Shown here: positions 24,601 to 36,181 of the stretch, in pieces
Position numbering within the stretch: the first letter of the stretch is position 1
Layout of the letters: every line of letters begins with the position of its first letter
NCBI GenBank assembly: GCA_944472135.2
Contig: CALYDD020000434.1
Coordinates: 1 to 64,000, forward strand
Source: Trichobilharzia regenti
Lineage: Eukaryota; Platyhelminthes; Trematoda; Strigeidida; Schistosomatidae
DNA: 64,000 nt
Reading direction: 5' to 3'
Position numbers and translations under genes: made by a program
The notes under the pieces: generated by a model
The model's input: only the letters and a program-made list of their open reading frames with translations
Told to the model about the DNA's origin: nothing
Database searches by the model: none

Positions 24601-27600
24601 AAGTGAGTGTAATTTTGACACTAGTTGTAATGTAGTGTAGTGTTGTGATTATTTTGTGACATGGTTGGTTGGTGTTGCTGTGCGATTGAGGTACGATTGA
24701 GGTGCGTTTCGTGGCGACACTAGTGTTTCAGTCATGTAAAATTGTGTCGATGCATTTTTCTTCTTTCTCTGTGCGTATGGACTTCTGTTAGTTTTCAGGT
24801 GTAGGTGTAGGCGACGATGAGGTGTTCAGGGAAGATTCTATTTTGTTCAATTGTCGTGAGAATGAGTCAATTTGAGACGGTGAATACAATGTGAATGTGT
24901 TGTAGGTGAATTGTTTACATTTCGTTTGCAGATTCCTTCTCGTGTCCAGGGAGTTCTGTGGTGTGGATGGAATGAGAGATGTTGTAAGTGAGTGAGATTG
25001 TGATTGTGTATTGAGTTTGTTTGAGTGGATGATGACAAAGTGGTATTGTGAGGTAATTGTTTTCTAGTTGACAGGACGTTGTTGGCGTTGTCAGTGATTA
25101 ATGGTGATCGAGATCAATGGATCTAATGGAGATGAGTAGATTGAGTGAGTTGTGCATTGTGATGTACATATTTATAGATATGTATGTTTTCGTATGTGTT
25201 TACATACGCACTTGGGCTGTTCTCTGTGTATCTTCTTTTGTTTTACTAGTGAATTTAGGTTGTTTTGGTTTTGACAGTAGCGCCGGTGTTCGTCGCCTTG
25301 GACATACATACAGGTATGTATTCAATGATGGGTGTTGCATGAGGTGAGGATGCTGAGGTACGTCATACATATTAGTGTAGGCTAGTTAGTTTTGTAGGTG
25401 AAGTGTGTGGCCGGTTAGGATGTTGTCTGTGTCAGTGTTTACTTTCCATTTCAGATGAGAGTGAATTGCACTGTGGTATGCAAAGTAGTGTCTGGCTTAT
25501 GGAGGAAGATGAATATATTTATCTATGTGGCTGAATGAGATGGCGAAGAAGTAAGCTTTGTGATATTTGAATTCTGGCTTAGGTGGGTGAGAAGAGGAGG
25601 TGATTTGTGTGTGACGGGTGTCAAGTGAAGTGAGTGTAATTTTGACACTAGTTGTAATGTAGTGTAGTGTTGTGATTATTTTGTGACATGGTTGGTTGGT
25701 GTTGCTGTGCGATTGAGGTACGATTGAGGTGCGTTTCGTGGCGACACTAGTGTTTCAGTCATGTAAAATTGTGTCGATGCATTTTTCTTCTTTCTCTGTG
25801 CGTATGGACTTCTGTTAGTTTTCAGGTGTAGGTGTAGGCGACGATGAGGTGTTCAGGGAAGATTCTATTTTGTTCAATTGTCGTGAGAATGAGTCAATTT
25901 GAGACGGTGAATACAATGTGAATGTGTTGTAGGTGAATTGTTTACATTTCGTTTGCAGATTCCTTCTCGTGTCCAGGGAGTTCTGTGGTGTGGATGGAAT
26001 GAGAGATGTTGTAAGTGAGTGAGATTGTGATTGTGTATTGAGTTTGTTTGAGTGGATGATGACAAAGTGGTATTGTGAGGTAATTGTTTTCTAGTTGACA
26101 GGACGTTGTTGGCGTTGTCAGTGATTAATGGTGATCGAGATCAATGGATCTAATGGAGATGAGTAGATTGAGTGAGTTGTGCATTGTGATGTACATATTT
26201 ATAGATATGTATGTTTTCGTATGTGTTTACATACGCACTTGGGCTGTTCTCTGTGTATCTTCTTTTGTTTTACTAGTGAATTTAGGTTGTTTTGGTTTTG
26301 ACAGTAGCGCCGGTGTTCGTCGCCTTGGACATACATACAGGTATGTATTCAATGATGGGTGTTGCATGAGGTGAGGATGCTGAGGTACGTCATACATATT
26401 AGTGTAGGCTAGTTAGTTTTGTAGGTGAAGTGTGTGGCCGGTTAGGATGTTGTCTGTGTCAGTGTTTACTTTCCATTTCAGATGAGAGTGAATTGCACTG
26501 TGGTATGCAAAGTAGTGTCTGGCTTATGGAGGAAGATGAATATATTTATCTATGTGGCTGAATGAGATGGCGAAGAAGTAAGCTTTGTGATATTTGAATT
26601 CTGGCTTAGGTGGGTGAGAAGAGGAGGTGATTTGTGTGTGACGGGTGTCAAGTGAAGTGAGTGTAATTTTGACACTAGTTGTAATGTAGTGTAGTGTTGT
26701 GATTATTTTGTGACATGGTTGGTTGGTGTTGCTGTGTGATTGAGGTACGATTGAGGTGCGTTTCGTGGCGACACTAGTGTTTCAGTCATGTAAAATTGTG
26801 TCGATGCATTTTTCTTCTTTCTCTGTGCGTATGGACTTCTGTTAGTTTTCAGGTGTAGGTGTAGGCGACGATGAGGTGTTCAGGGAAGATTCTATTTTGT
26901 TCAATTGTCGTGAGAATGAGTCAATTTGAGACGGTGAATACAATGTGAATGTGTTGTAGGTGAATTGTTTACATTTCGTTTGCAGATTCCTTCTCGTGTC
27001 CAGGGAGTTCTGTGGTGTGGATGGAATGAGAGATGTTGTAAGTGAGTGAGATTGTGATTGTGTATTGAGTTTGTTTGAGTGGATGATGACAAAGTGGTAT
27101 TGTGAGGTAATTGTTTTCTAGTTGACAGGACGTTGTTGGCGTTGTCAGTGATTAATGGTGATCGAGATCAATGGATCTAATGGAGATGAGTAGATTGAGT
27201 GAGTTGTGCATTGTGATGTACATATTTATAGATATGTATGTTTTCGTATGTGTTTACATACGCACTTGGGCTGTTCTCTGTGTATCTTCTTTTGTTTTAC
27301 TAGTGAATTTAGGTTGTTTTGGTTTTGACAGTAGCGCCGGTGTTCGTCGCCTTGGACATACATACAGGTATGTATTCAATGATGGGTGTTGCATGAGGTG
27401 AGGATGCTGAGGTACGTCATACATATTAGTGTAGGCTAGTTAGTTTTGTAGGTGAAGTGTGTGGCCGGTTAGGATGTTGTCTGTGTCAGTGTTTACTTTC
27501 CATTTCAGATGAGAGTGAATTGCACTGTGGTATGCAAAGTAGTGTCTGGCTTATGGAGGAAGATGAATATATTTATCTATGTGGCTGAATGAGATGGCGA

Positions 27601-28750
27601 AGAAGTAAGCTTTGTGATATTTGAATTCTGGCTTAGGTGGGTGAGAAGAGGAGGTGATTTGTGTGTGACGGGTGTCAAGTGAAGTGAGTGTAATTTTGAC
27701 ACTAGTTGTAATGTAGTGTAGTGTTGTGATTATTTTGTGACATGGTTGGTTGGTGTTGCTGTGCGATTGAGGTACGATTGAGGTGCGTTTCGTGGCGACA
27801 CTAGTGTTTCAGTCATGTAAAATTGTGTCGATGCATTTTTCTTCTTTCTCTGTGCGTATGGACTTCTGTTAGTTTTCAGGTGTAGGTGTAGGCGACGATG
27901 AGGTGTTCAGGGAAGATTCTATTTTGTTCAATTGTCGTGAGAATGAGTCAATTTGAGACGGTGAATACAATGTGAATGTGTTGTAGGTGAATTGTTTACA
28001 TTTCGTTTGCAGATTCCTTCTCGTGTCCAGGGAGTTCTGTGGTGTGGATGGAATGAGAGATGTTGTAAGTGAGTGAGATTGTGATTGTGTATTGAGTTTG
28101 TTTGAGTGGATGATGACAAAGTGGTATTGTGAGGTAATTGTTTTCTAGTTGACAGGACGTTGTTGGCGTTGTCAGTGATTAATGGTGATCGAGATCAATG
28201 GATCTAATGGAGATGAGTAGATTGAGTGAGTTGTGCATTGTGATGTACATATTTATAGATATGTATGTTTTCGTATGTGTTTACATACGCACTTGGGCTG
28301 TTCTCTGTGTATCTTCTTTTGTTTTACTAGTGAATTTAGGTTGTTTTGGTTTTGACAGTAGCGCCGGTGTTCGTCGCCTTGGACATACATACAGGTATGT
28401 ATTCAATGATGGGTGTTGCATGAGGTGAGGATGCTGAGGTACGTCATACATATTAGTGTAGGCTAGTTAGTTTTGTAGGTGAAGTGTGTGGCCGGTTAGG
28501 ATGTTGTCTGTGTCAGTGTTTACTTTCCATTTCAGATGAGAGTGAATTGCACTGTGGTATGCAAAGTAGTGTCTGGCTTATGGAGGAAGATGAATATGTT
28601 TATCTATGTGGCTGAATGAGATGGCGAAGAAGTAAGCTTTGTGATATTTGAATTCTGGCTTAGGTGGGTGAGAAGAGGAGGTGATTTGTGTGTGACGGGT
28701 GTCAAGTGAAGTGAGTGTAATTTTGACACTAGTTGTAATGTAGTGTAGTG

Positions 28751-29551
28751 TATATAGTAATTATCATTAAAAGAAAACAAACGAAAATTTGTTAATACAG
28801 GTTAGACATTTTATTCTAAATATTCAATTAAGAGATTAATTTGAGATTAAGAATTATTTTTCAGCATTAAATAGATGCAAATAAAATCCTTTACAGGAAG
28901 TCGAATTCCGTCCATTATTTCACTCACTTATAAATATTGTACCCCTATGTTACGTCGTATTTATCTACCAAATATGAAGTCTGGCTACAAGCAATGGTTG
29001 ATAGAAGTTAGGTGGCAGTTGGGTTTCATGACAAAAAGACAGTATAGTTAGTTATAACGACAATTGTAAGTTAGCACGTTGTAATATTACCTTATTAATG
29101 TGACGTCTGCAATGGCCAGTAAACTAGTATGCTTATCCTGACCTTAACTCCAGTGCATTAATGAATCAGAAGTAGACTTGAACATGATGAATCATATAAG
29201 GACGTAATGTGGTAAATATTTGGAGACAGAATTAAAGTTTTCAGGGAACCACCCTAGAAGAAAGTAGTTTCCGTACACGTTGGCTGTGCAACACTGGAGG
29301 CACAAATAACTTAACTATTTTGAGATGATAACTGTTAAAACGTTTAAACTAAGGGTAAACAGTCTCCGTCAAAGCGAAAACGACTGTGTACTTTATTCGG
29401 CAATCCTTTCGTGTATGTAGTACAGTTACAGTTACATTTACTGTTATGATAGTTGACGTTTTAGCAGTTTCACATAGGTTGAATTTCTTCAAGAAATGAG
29501 GCTTCGACATTACTTTAAGTGTCATCTCGAGAATGTAGCGACTATCTGAAC
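28751..29551. other. AT-rich spacer between satellite A and repeat B; no gene seen
   Basis: About 800 bp of unique-looking, AT-rich sequence follows the abrupt end of satellite A at gtagtgtagtg. I find no long ORF, no terminal repeats and no match to other parts of the window. It sits where satellite A would have had about 46 bp, because a piece of satellite A resumes at 29552. It may be an insertion into, or filler within, the edge of the satellite. Confidence 0.6.
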
Positions 29552-29572
29552 AGGTACGATTGAGGTGCGTTT
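29552..29572 (+). repeat. 21-bp remnant of satellite A at the A/B junction
   Basis: The bases aggtacgattgaggtgcgtt plus one further T match the satellite A unit exactly (for example at 24-44 of the first unit) and in the same orientation. Five bases later (29578) repeat B begins in the middle of its gag tail. The scrap shows that satellite A once extended to this point. Confidence 0.85.
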
Positions 29573-29577
29573 AGGGA

Positions 29578-29752
29578 ATTTAGAGAAATTTCTGAAAGGC
29601 GAACAACAACAGCTTCTGATCCACCGCTAATTTCATCGACTGGTGTCAATCAGTCGTCGTTGGTGTTGTCATCCACAATGAGAAAGACACCCATCAACTC
29701 AAGTACCTTGTGCAATGACTTTGATAGTATTGGTGCATTTGAAAAGACGTAA
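29578..29752 (+). pseudogene. Repeat B, unit 0: truncated gag tail
   Basis: Only the last ~58 codons of the gag frame remain, ending FDSIGAFEKT and a TAA at 29750-29752. The 5' part is missing because the array begins here. This copy has CGA, not TGA, in the SER-RTTTAS stretch, so it resembles unit 1 rather than units 2-6. Confidence 0.8.
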
Positions 29753-30037
29753 GTTATTGCTCAGTTTAGTGTGGATAAGCCAAGTGTAAACGAGAGAGTA
29801 ATTGTTAAATTGACTTGCATGAATAAAGGAATTTCTAGTTTCAAGTTACTATTTGAATGTTATTATCTCCGGTGTAAATTACTCTGTGCCTACGCTTGGT
29901 TGATCAGATATGTCGTGCGTTTGTTAGTCATCTATATTCTACGATACAATGACATGAGCGTGTTACCGTTCAGATTTGAGGATATAGCTGATAGAAGGAA
30001 GTCAGTAAATGAACTCTGCGACGATTTTCCAACCTAG
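29753..30037 (+). other. Open extension after the gag stop, with a hydrophobic segment
   Basis: The frame stays open for 94 codons directly after the gag TAA and is in the same frame, so readthrough would add a C-terminal extension. It contains a strongly hydrophobic stretch (LLCAYAWLIRYVVRLLVIYI) that could span a membrane, then an acidic-basic tail ending DDFPT. No ATG begins it. The stop overlaps gacGTAAGT, a good 5' splice-site match, and ttttccatttcag about 0.95 kb downstream would be an acceptor. I do not recognise a family. The same layout recurs in each unit at 32968-33252, 36182-36466, 39396-39680, 42610-42894, 45824-46108 and 49038-49322. Confidence 0.4.
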
Positions 30038-30801
30038 AGCGTCAACCTGTAAAGGGTTGTAGGCGTACTGGTGTAAGTCCTGCGATTCTTCAAAGGAATT
30101 CCATCAAGACATGATCCCCGAGTTTGTGTGTACTGTTTGTATATATCTGTGGTGTCATATCTATTGGTGTTTTTGGATTCATTGTGTTTACTTGTTGTTT
30201 TCATATCTTGTTGCTATTGAATAATTTTGTTAAAATTTTCGTCGTGATTTCTTCTGAAGTTGTTTCGAGTCTTCTACATCCGTGAATGAATTGATTGATG
30301 TTAAGGACAGCAGATGGGTCGTATACGCCGGGGGGGGCTGTTGTTGAGAATGACATGCACACGGAGATAATTGTTAGCTGTGGTCCCACACGCCGGGGAG
30401 AAAGAGTGTAAACGACTGAGGCTCGCATACGTCACCGTTACTAGAATTGAGGCAGAATGAGTGACAAGCGATTTCAGTGATCGTTGGTAGTGAGTAGATA
30501 AGAGGATGAGCGTAGAGTATTGTGAGGTGCTGCTATGGTCACGTTGCATTCTGCAAGAGTCATTCTAGCAAGTGGCGATTGTGTTGCAAGAGGATGTGTC
30601 ACGAGGATGCCTTTAACTGGAAGGCGCAGGTCGTCATTGATGTGTGAGATTGTGCTGTGAGTATGCTTGTGGTGCGTTGGCTTTTCTGTTTGTTTTCCAT
30701 TTCAGCTCTGTCCGTGTGACCCAGGTACTCGCAACGGCATCCAAGTCAACGTGTATTGGTGGTGATGGAGAAAAGGGATGGATCCGTATTTTGCCGGGGA
30801 G
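30038..30801 (+). other. Repeat B 3' segment: untranslated, T/G-rich, with a purine tract before the LTR
   Basis: This segment has no + strand gene. It includes a G homopolymer of variable length (eight G here at about 30329, seven in later units), the acceptor-like ttttccatttcag near 30705, and purine tracts ggtgatggagaaaagggatgg and gccggggag just before the LTR, the likely polypurine tract for plus-strand priming. The opposite strand carries a C/A-rich frame of up to 115 codons in later units (36630-36977, 39844-40191, 43058-43405, 46272-46619, 49486-49833). It is broken here by the G-run length and is probably not a gene. Confidence 0.6.
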
Positions 30802-31119
30802 TGTCAACGTAGTTGAAGATTGAACGATCGATTCATGGTTGTTTGCTCAAACCGAACTTCTCCAATTTTCGCGGAGGCATCAATACGACAGTCATCGTCT
30901 CATCGGTCGCTGTTCAGAAAGAAGTCAGGACAATACCGTCGGAAGTAATATTGTGATTTATTATTGTAATATTTGTTTACAGACCTTAGTTTTAAAGTTG
31001 GTTAGAATAAAGAATTCTCGAGTGACCAATCGGAGTTTTGGTTTTGCGTCCGTTCGTAATAAGCGTTTCTGGGAAGCTTCGAGGAACAGCGTGAGTCCAA
31101 GCGTAGCAAGAGCTGGGCA
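30802..31119 (+). repeat. Repeat B LTR 1 (318 bp)
   Basis: It starts TGTCAACG and ends GAGCTGGGCA. It is a variant LTR: it reads atacgacagtcatcg where LTRs 2-7 read atcagccagtcgtcg, and in this it resembles the LTRs of the stand-alone copy near 53660. The middle (about 30990-31060) also differs from the other array LTRs. Confidence 0.88.
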
Positions 31120-31291
31120 TTGACGGTTTACGAGACGTGGCTGACAGTTTCTGACGGTAGAAACAGATTCTGGCGGATTCAGACAGTTGGTGAAAGTTTA
31201 GATAGTCACCGTTCATCTTTCCTGGTGCCAACCAAGTCTTCTTTGAACAAGCAATATCTGGAACGTTTTTGGAATTGGGTCAAGTTCAACG

Positions 31292-32967
31292 ATGCCTGGG
31301 TCAAAGAAGGGACACAGCGTCTTGGATGCAAACAGGAAAGTAAGTCATGTTGACTTGTCTGTTACTTGTAACGATGTGTCTGATGTGAAACGTGACATGG
31401 TTGATGTTACTGTTTCGCCGTCCAGGGATAATAGGAACATCAAACTTCCTAAATTTGAACCATGGTGTTTCGACGGAAACCCGGCTGATTATTTACAGTT
31501 TGTAAGGGAATTCAAAATCATGTTAAGTGGTTTTTTATTGAATGATGAAATGAAGTTGATGTATTTGATGAGGTATTGCACTGGAATTGCTGCAAGAGCT
31601 ATACAGTGCTGTAAGCTCATGCCCCCTACTGAGGGATAATCTGAGGCCAGGAATATACTACGTCAAGGTTTGGAAGACCTTCGACGATTGTAGGGAAACT
31701 ATTCGAGGCTGTTAAGGGTAATGGTGGTCAACTACAAGATGACTCCAAGGCACACACTGAGTTTTTGGATAATTTGCTGAATTACAAGAATGCACTGATT
31801 TCGATGAATTGCATGAGTGACCTCAACTCGAGTTTCGTCCTAGAAGTAATAGCAAGACGCCTACCTACTCGACTGCAAAGGAAGTGGGTGAAGATAGGCT
31901 CCCGTATAGAGGAGGAAGGTATCGAGCCAAAGTTCGATGATATTCTGAAACTGGTAAACGATAGTGTCAATCAATCTATGAGCAAATTTGCCAGTATATT
32001 GAATCCCACCCCTAGAATAGAGCAGTCTGGGGGTAAAACGCAAGCATTGATGATGAAAGGGTCTCAGGGAGGTGGATATCGAGAAGGCTCTATGGTGTCT
32101 AGCAATGCATATAAACTTAGTGAGTGTAACAGCTTTCGTGGTACATCCTCAACAGATAAGATACAAGCTGCAAGACAAACACGGTTGTGTTTTATACGTT
32201 TGCAAGAAGTTCATACAAAGATGAACCGTGAATCAGTGAGCAAGTTCAGTGATAAGCTAAATGTGACATCAAGGTCTGACTCCGAATGGTGTGACGATAA
32301 TAGCGCGGTGAAGAAGTCTGTAGTTGCAACTGGTGAGCCATTGTTGAATAGAGTGTCACAGAGGAGAGTTACAGTTTTAGAGTGCAGTTCTGACTCCACA
32401 AGTTTACAAGGTGTTACTAGAGAGAGTGAAGGTATAAAATCTTTAGGGATTTGTGAGGAAGAACCGGAATCATCCACTTCTGTTATTAAAGAGTTTGAAA
32501 ATGATGAAGTCGACCAGACAGATGATGGTAAATTGAATATTTGCGATACTGACCATGATAGTGCAGATTTGTCCTTGGTTGATTATGATAAAATGAGGTG
32601 AATTCCTAATACCGCTGAGTTGAACAAATGTTCTGTACAACTTGAACGTGAAGTAGAATTAAATGCAGTTGCAGAAGGTATGCATACTTGTCAGACCGTC
32701 AGTGTGATTTATCAGCGCGTAGCCCACCTATCATCAGATGATAGTGCTAAACCCGAACTAGTAGTGAAAGACAGCAGTGGTGGTAATCTTACATTTAGAG
32801 AAATTTCTGAAAGGCGAACAACAACAGCTTCTGATCCACCGCTAATTTCATCGACTGGTATCAATCAGTCGTCGTTGGTGTTGTCATCCACAATGAGAAA
32901 GACACCCATCAACTCAAGTACCTTGTGCAATGACTTTGATAGTATTGGTGCATTTGAAAAGACGTAA
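31292..32967 (+). pseudogene. Repeat B unit 1: BEL/Pao-like gag (DUF1759-type), inactivated
   Basis: The frame begins at ATG 31292 (MPGSKKGHSV). It shows the DUF1759-like Gag pattern of BEL/Pao elements: KLPKFEPWCFDGNPADYLQF, then YLMRYCTGIAARAI, and later the RRLPTRLQRKW block. Lesions are a TAA at 31637-31639, a net one-base frame change near 31660-31700 (downstream frame open from about 31765), and a TGA at 32599-32601. The final frame ends at TAA 32965-32967. No zinc knuckle, protease or RT follows. At the three lesion sites the stand-alone copy is open. Gag would have formed the capsid; this copy cannot make it whole. Unit 1 retains CGA at about 32813, where units 2-6 have TGA. Confidence 0.88.
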
Positions 32968-34015
32968 GTTATTGCTCAGTTTAGTGTGGATAAGCCAAGT
33001 GTAAACGAGAGAGTAATTGTTAAATTGACTTGCATGAATAAAGGAATTTCTAGTTTCAAGTTACTATTTGAATGTTATTATCTCCGGTGTAAATTACTCT
33101 GTGCCTACGCTTGGTTGATCAGATATGTCGTGTGTTTGTTAGTCATCTATATTCTACGATACAATGACATGAGCGTGTTACCGTTCAGATTTGAGGATAT
33201 AGCTGATAGAAGGAAGTCAGTAAATGAACTCTGCGACGATTTTCCAACCTAGAGCGTCAACCTGTAAAGGGTTGTAGGCGTACTGGTGTAAGTCCTGCGA
33301 TTCTTCAAAGGAATTCCATCGAGACATGATCCGCGAGATTGTGTGTACTGTTTGTATGTATCTGTGGTGTCATATCAATTGGTGGTTTTGGATTCATTGT
33401 GTTTACTCGTTGTTTTCGTACCTTGTTGTTATTGCGTAATTTTGTTAAAATTTTCGTCGTGCTTACTTCTGAAGTTATTTTGAGTCTTCTACATCCGTGA
33501 ATGAATTGATTGATGTTAAACACAGCAGATGGGTCGTATACGCCGGGGAGGCTATTCCTGAGAATGAAATGCATACGCAGATAAATGTTAGCTGCGGTTC
33601 CACATGCCGGGGAGCAAGATTATGGACGATTGAGGCTCGCATACGTCACTGTTACTAGAACTGAGGCAGAATGAGTGACAAGCGATTGCAGTGGTAATTG
33701 GTAGTGAGTAGATAAGAGGATGAGCGTAGAGTATCGTGAGGTGGTGCTATGGTCACGTTGCATTCTGCAAGAGTCATTCTAGCAAGTGGCGATTGTGTTG
33801 CAAGAGGATGTGTCACGAGGATGCCTTTAACTGGAAGGCGCAGGTCGTCATTGATGTGTGAGATTGTGCTGTGAGTATGCTTGTGGTGCGTTGGCTTTTC
33901 TGTTTGTTTTCCATTTCAGCTCTGTCCGTGTGACCCAGGTACTCGCAATGGCATCCAAGTCAACGTGTATTGGTGGTGATGGAGAAAAGGGATGGATCCG
34001 TATTTTGCCGGGGAG
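32968..34015 (+). other. Repeat B unit 1: post-gag extension and 3' segment
   Basis: It has the open hydrophobic extension (32968-33252, one Arg-to-Cys change) and then the untranslated segment. From about 33319 to 33752 the sequence carries many substitutions relative to all other units (for example gagattgtgtg for gagtttgtgtg, and cgccggggagg in place of the seven-G run), while sequence on both sides is near-identical to the rest of the array. Confidence 0.75.
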
Positions 34016-34333
34016 TGTCAATGTAGTTGAAGATTGAACGATCAATTCATGGTTGCTTGCTCAAACCGAACTTCTCCAATTTTCGCGGAGGCGTCAATCA
34101 GCCAGTCGTCGTCTCATCGGTCGCTGTTCAGAAAGAAGTCAGGACAATACCGTCAGAAGTAATATTGTGATTTATTATTGTAATATTTGTGCATAGACCT
34201 TAGCTGTGAAGTTGGCTAGAATACAGAATTCTCGAGTCGCCAATTGGTGTTTTGGTTTTGCGTCCGTTCGTACTAAGCGTTTCTGGGAAGCTTCGAGGAA
34301 CAGCGTGAGTCCCAGCGTAGCAAGAGCTGGGCA
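34016..34333 (+). repeat. Repeat B LTR 2 (318 bp)
   Basis: TGTCAATG...GAGCTGGGCA. It is the first LTR of the homogenised type shared by LTRs 2-7. Confidence 0.9.
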
Positions 34334-34505
34334 TTGACGGTTTACGAGACGTGGCTGACAGTTTCTGACGGTAGAAACAGATTCTGGCGGATTCAGACAG
34401 TTGGTGAAAGTTTAGATAGTCACCGTTCATCTTTCCTGGTGCCAACCAAGTCTTCTTTGAACAAGCAATATCTGGAACGTTTTTGGAATTGGGTCAAGTT
34501 CAACG

Positions 34506-36181
34506 ATGCCTGGGTCAAAGAAGGGACACAGCGTCTTGGATGCAAACAGGAAAGTAAGTCATGTTGACTTGTCTGTTACTTGTAACGATATGTCTGATGT
34601 GAAACGTGACATGGTTGATGTTACTGTTTCGCCGTCCAGGGATAATAGGAACATCAAACTTCCTAAATTTGAACCATGGTGTTTCGACGGAAACCTGGCT
34701 GATTATTTACAGTTTGTAAGGGAATTCAAAATCATGTTAAGTGGTTTTTTATTGAATGATGAAATGAAGTTGATGTATTTGATGAGGTATTGCACTGGAA
34801 TTGCTGCAAGAGCTATACAGTGCTGTAAGCTCATGCCCCCTACTGAGGGATAATCTGAGGCCAGGAATATACTACGTCAAGGGTTGGGAGACCTTCGACG
34901 ATTGTAGGGAAACTATTCGAGGCTGTTAAGGGTAATGGTGGTCAACTACAAGATGACTCCAAGGCACACACTGAGTTTTTGGATAATTTGCTGAATTACA
35001 AGAATGCACTGATTTCGATGAATTGCATGAGTGACCTCAACTCGAGTTTCGTCCTAGAAGTAATAGCAAGACGCCTACCTACTCGACTGCAAAGGAAGTG
35101 GGTGAAGATAGGCTCCCGTATAGAGGAGGAAGGTATCGAGCCAAAGTTCGATGATATTCTGAAACTGGTAAACGATAGTGTCAATCAATCTATGAGCAAA
35201 TTTGCCAGTATATTGAATCCCACCCCTAGAATAGAGCAGTCTGGGGGTAAAACGCAAGCATTGATGATGAAAGGGTCTCAGGGAGGTGGATATCGAGAAG
35301 GCTCTATGGTGTCTAGCAATGCATATAAACTTAGTGAGTGTAACAGCTTTCGTGGTACATCCTCAACAGATAAGATACAAGCTGCAAGACAAACACGGTT
35401 GTGTTTTATACGTTTGCAAGAAGTTCATACAAAGATGAACCGTGAATCAGTGAGCAAGTTCAGTGATAAGCTAAATGTGACATCAAGGTCTGACTCCGAA
35501 TGGTGTGACGATAATAGCGCGGTGAAGAAGTCTGTAGTTGCAACTGGTGAGCCATTGTTGAATAGAGTGTCACAGAGGAGAGTTACAGTTTTAGAGTGCA
35601 GTTCTGACTCCACAAGTTTACAAGGTGTTACTAGAGAGAGTGAAGGTATAAAATCTTTAGGGATTTGTGAGGGAGAACCGGAATCATCCACTTCTGTTAT
35701 TAAAGAGTTTGAAAATGATGAAGTCGACCAGATAGATGATGGTAAATTGAATGTTTGCGATACTGACCATGATAGTGCAGATTTGTCCTTGGTTGATTAT
35801 GATAAAATGAGGTGAATTCCTAATACCGCTGAGTTGAACAAATGTTCTGTACAACTTGAACGTGAAGTAGAATTAAATGCAGTTGTAGAAGGTATGGACA
35901 CTTGTGAGACCGTCAGTGTAATTGATCAGCGTGTAGCCCACCTATCATCAGATGATAGTGCTAAGCCGGAGCTGATACTAAAAGACAGCAGTGGTGGTAG
36001 TCTTACATTTAGAGAAATTTCTGAAAGGTGAACAACAACAGCTTCTGATCCACCGCTAATTTCATCGACTGGTATCAATCAGTCGTCGTTGGTGTTGTCA
36101 TCCACAATGAGAAAGACACCCATCAACTCAAGTACCTTGTGCAATGACTTTGATAGTATTGGTGCATTTGAAAAGACGTAA
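34506..36181 (+). pseudogene. Repeat B unit 2: inactivated gag
   Basis: It carries the same TAA (34851-34853), frame change and TGA (35813-35815) as unit 1, plus an additional TGA at 36029-36031 that is absent from units 0 and 1. It has Leu for Pro in the FDGN-ADY motif. Confidence 0.88.

Larger units (their letters stand above)
1..28750. repeat. Satellite A: about 17 tandem copies of a 1,027-bp unit
   Basis: The same 1,027-bp sequence recurs head to tail. One anchor (an ATG followed by gatctaatggag) falls at 452, 1479, 6277, 11076 and 15874, then every 1,027 bp to 28198. The larger steps are units holding a 3.76-kb RTE insertion. Units differ by only a few bases. Shared variants mark sub-lineages: gccgtttagg in the units after each RTE, cgtgtccaggg versus catgtccaggg, and ccttagac at 11256 and 16055. 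The + strand is strikingly rich in G and T. A short internal duplication (cgattgaggta/cgattgaggtg) lies near the unit start chosen here. The array runs off the left window edge and stops abruptly at 28750. I recognise no named satellite. High similarity means recent homogenisation or amplification; the exact copy number depends on the assembly. Confidence 0.97.

Noticed and set aside
31765..32601. 278-codon frame treated as an independent gene
   Set aside because: It opens at a TTG and its sequence is the continuation of gag after the frame change; it is part of the dead gag.
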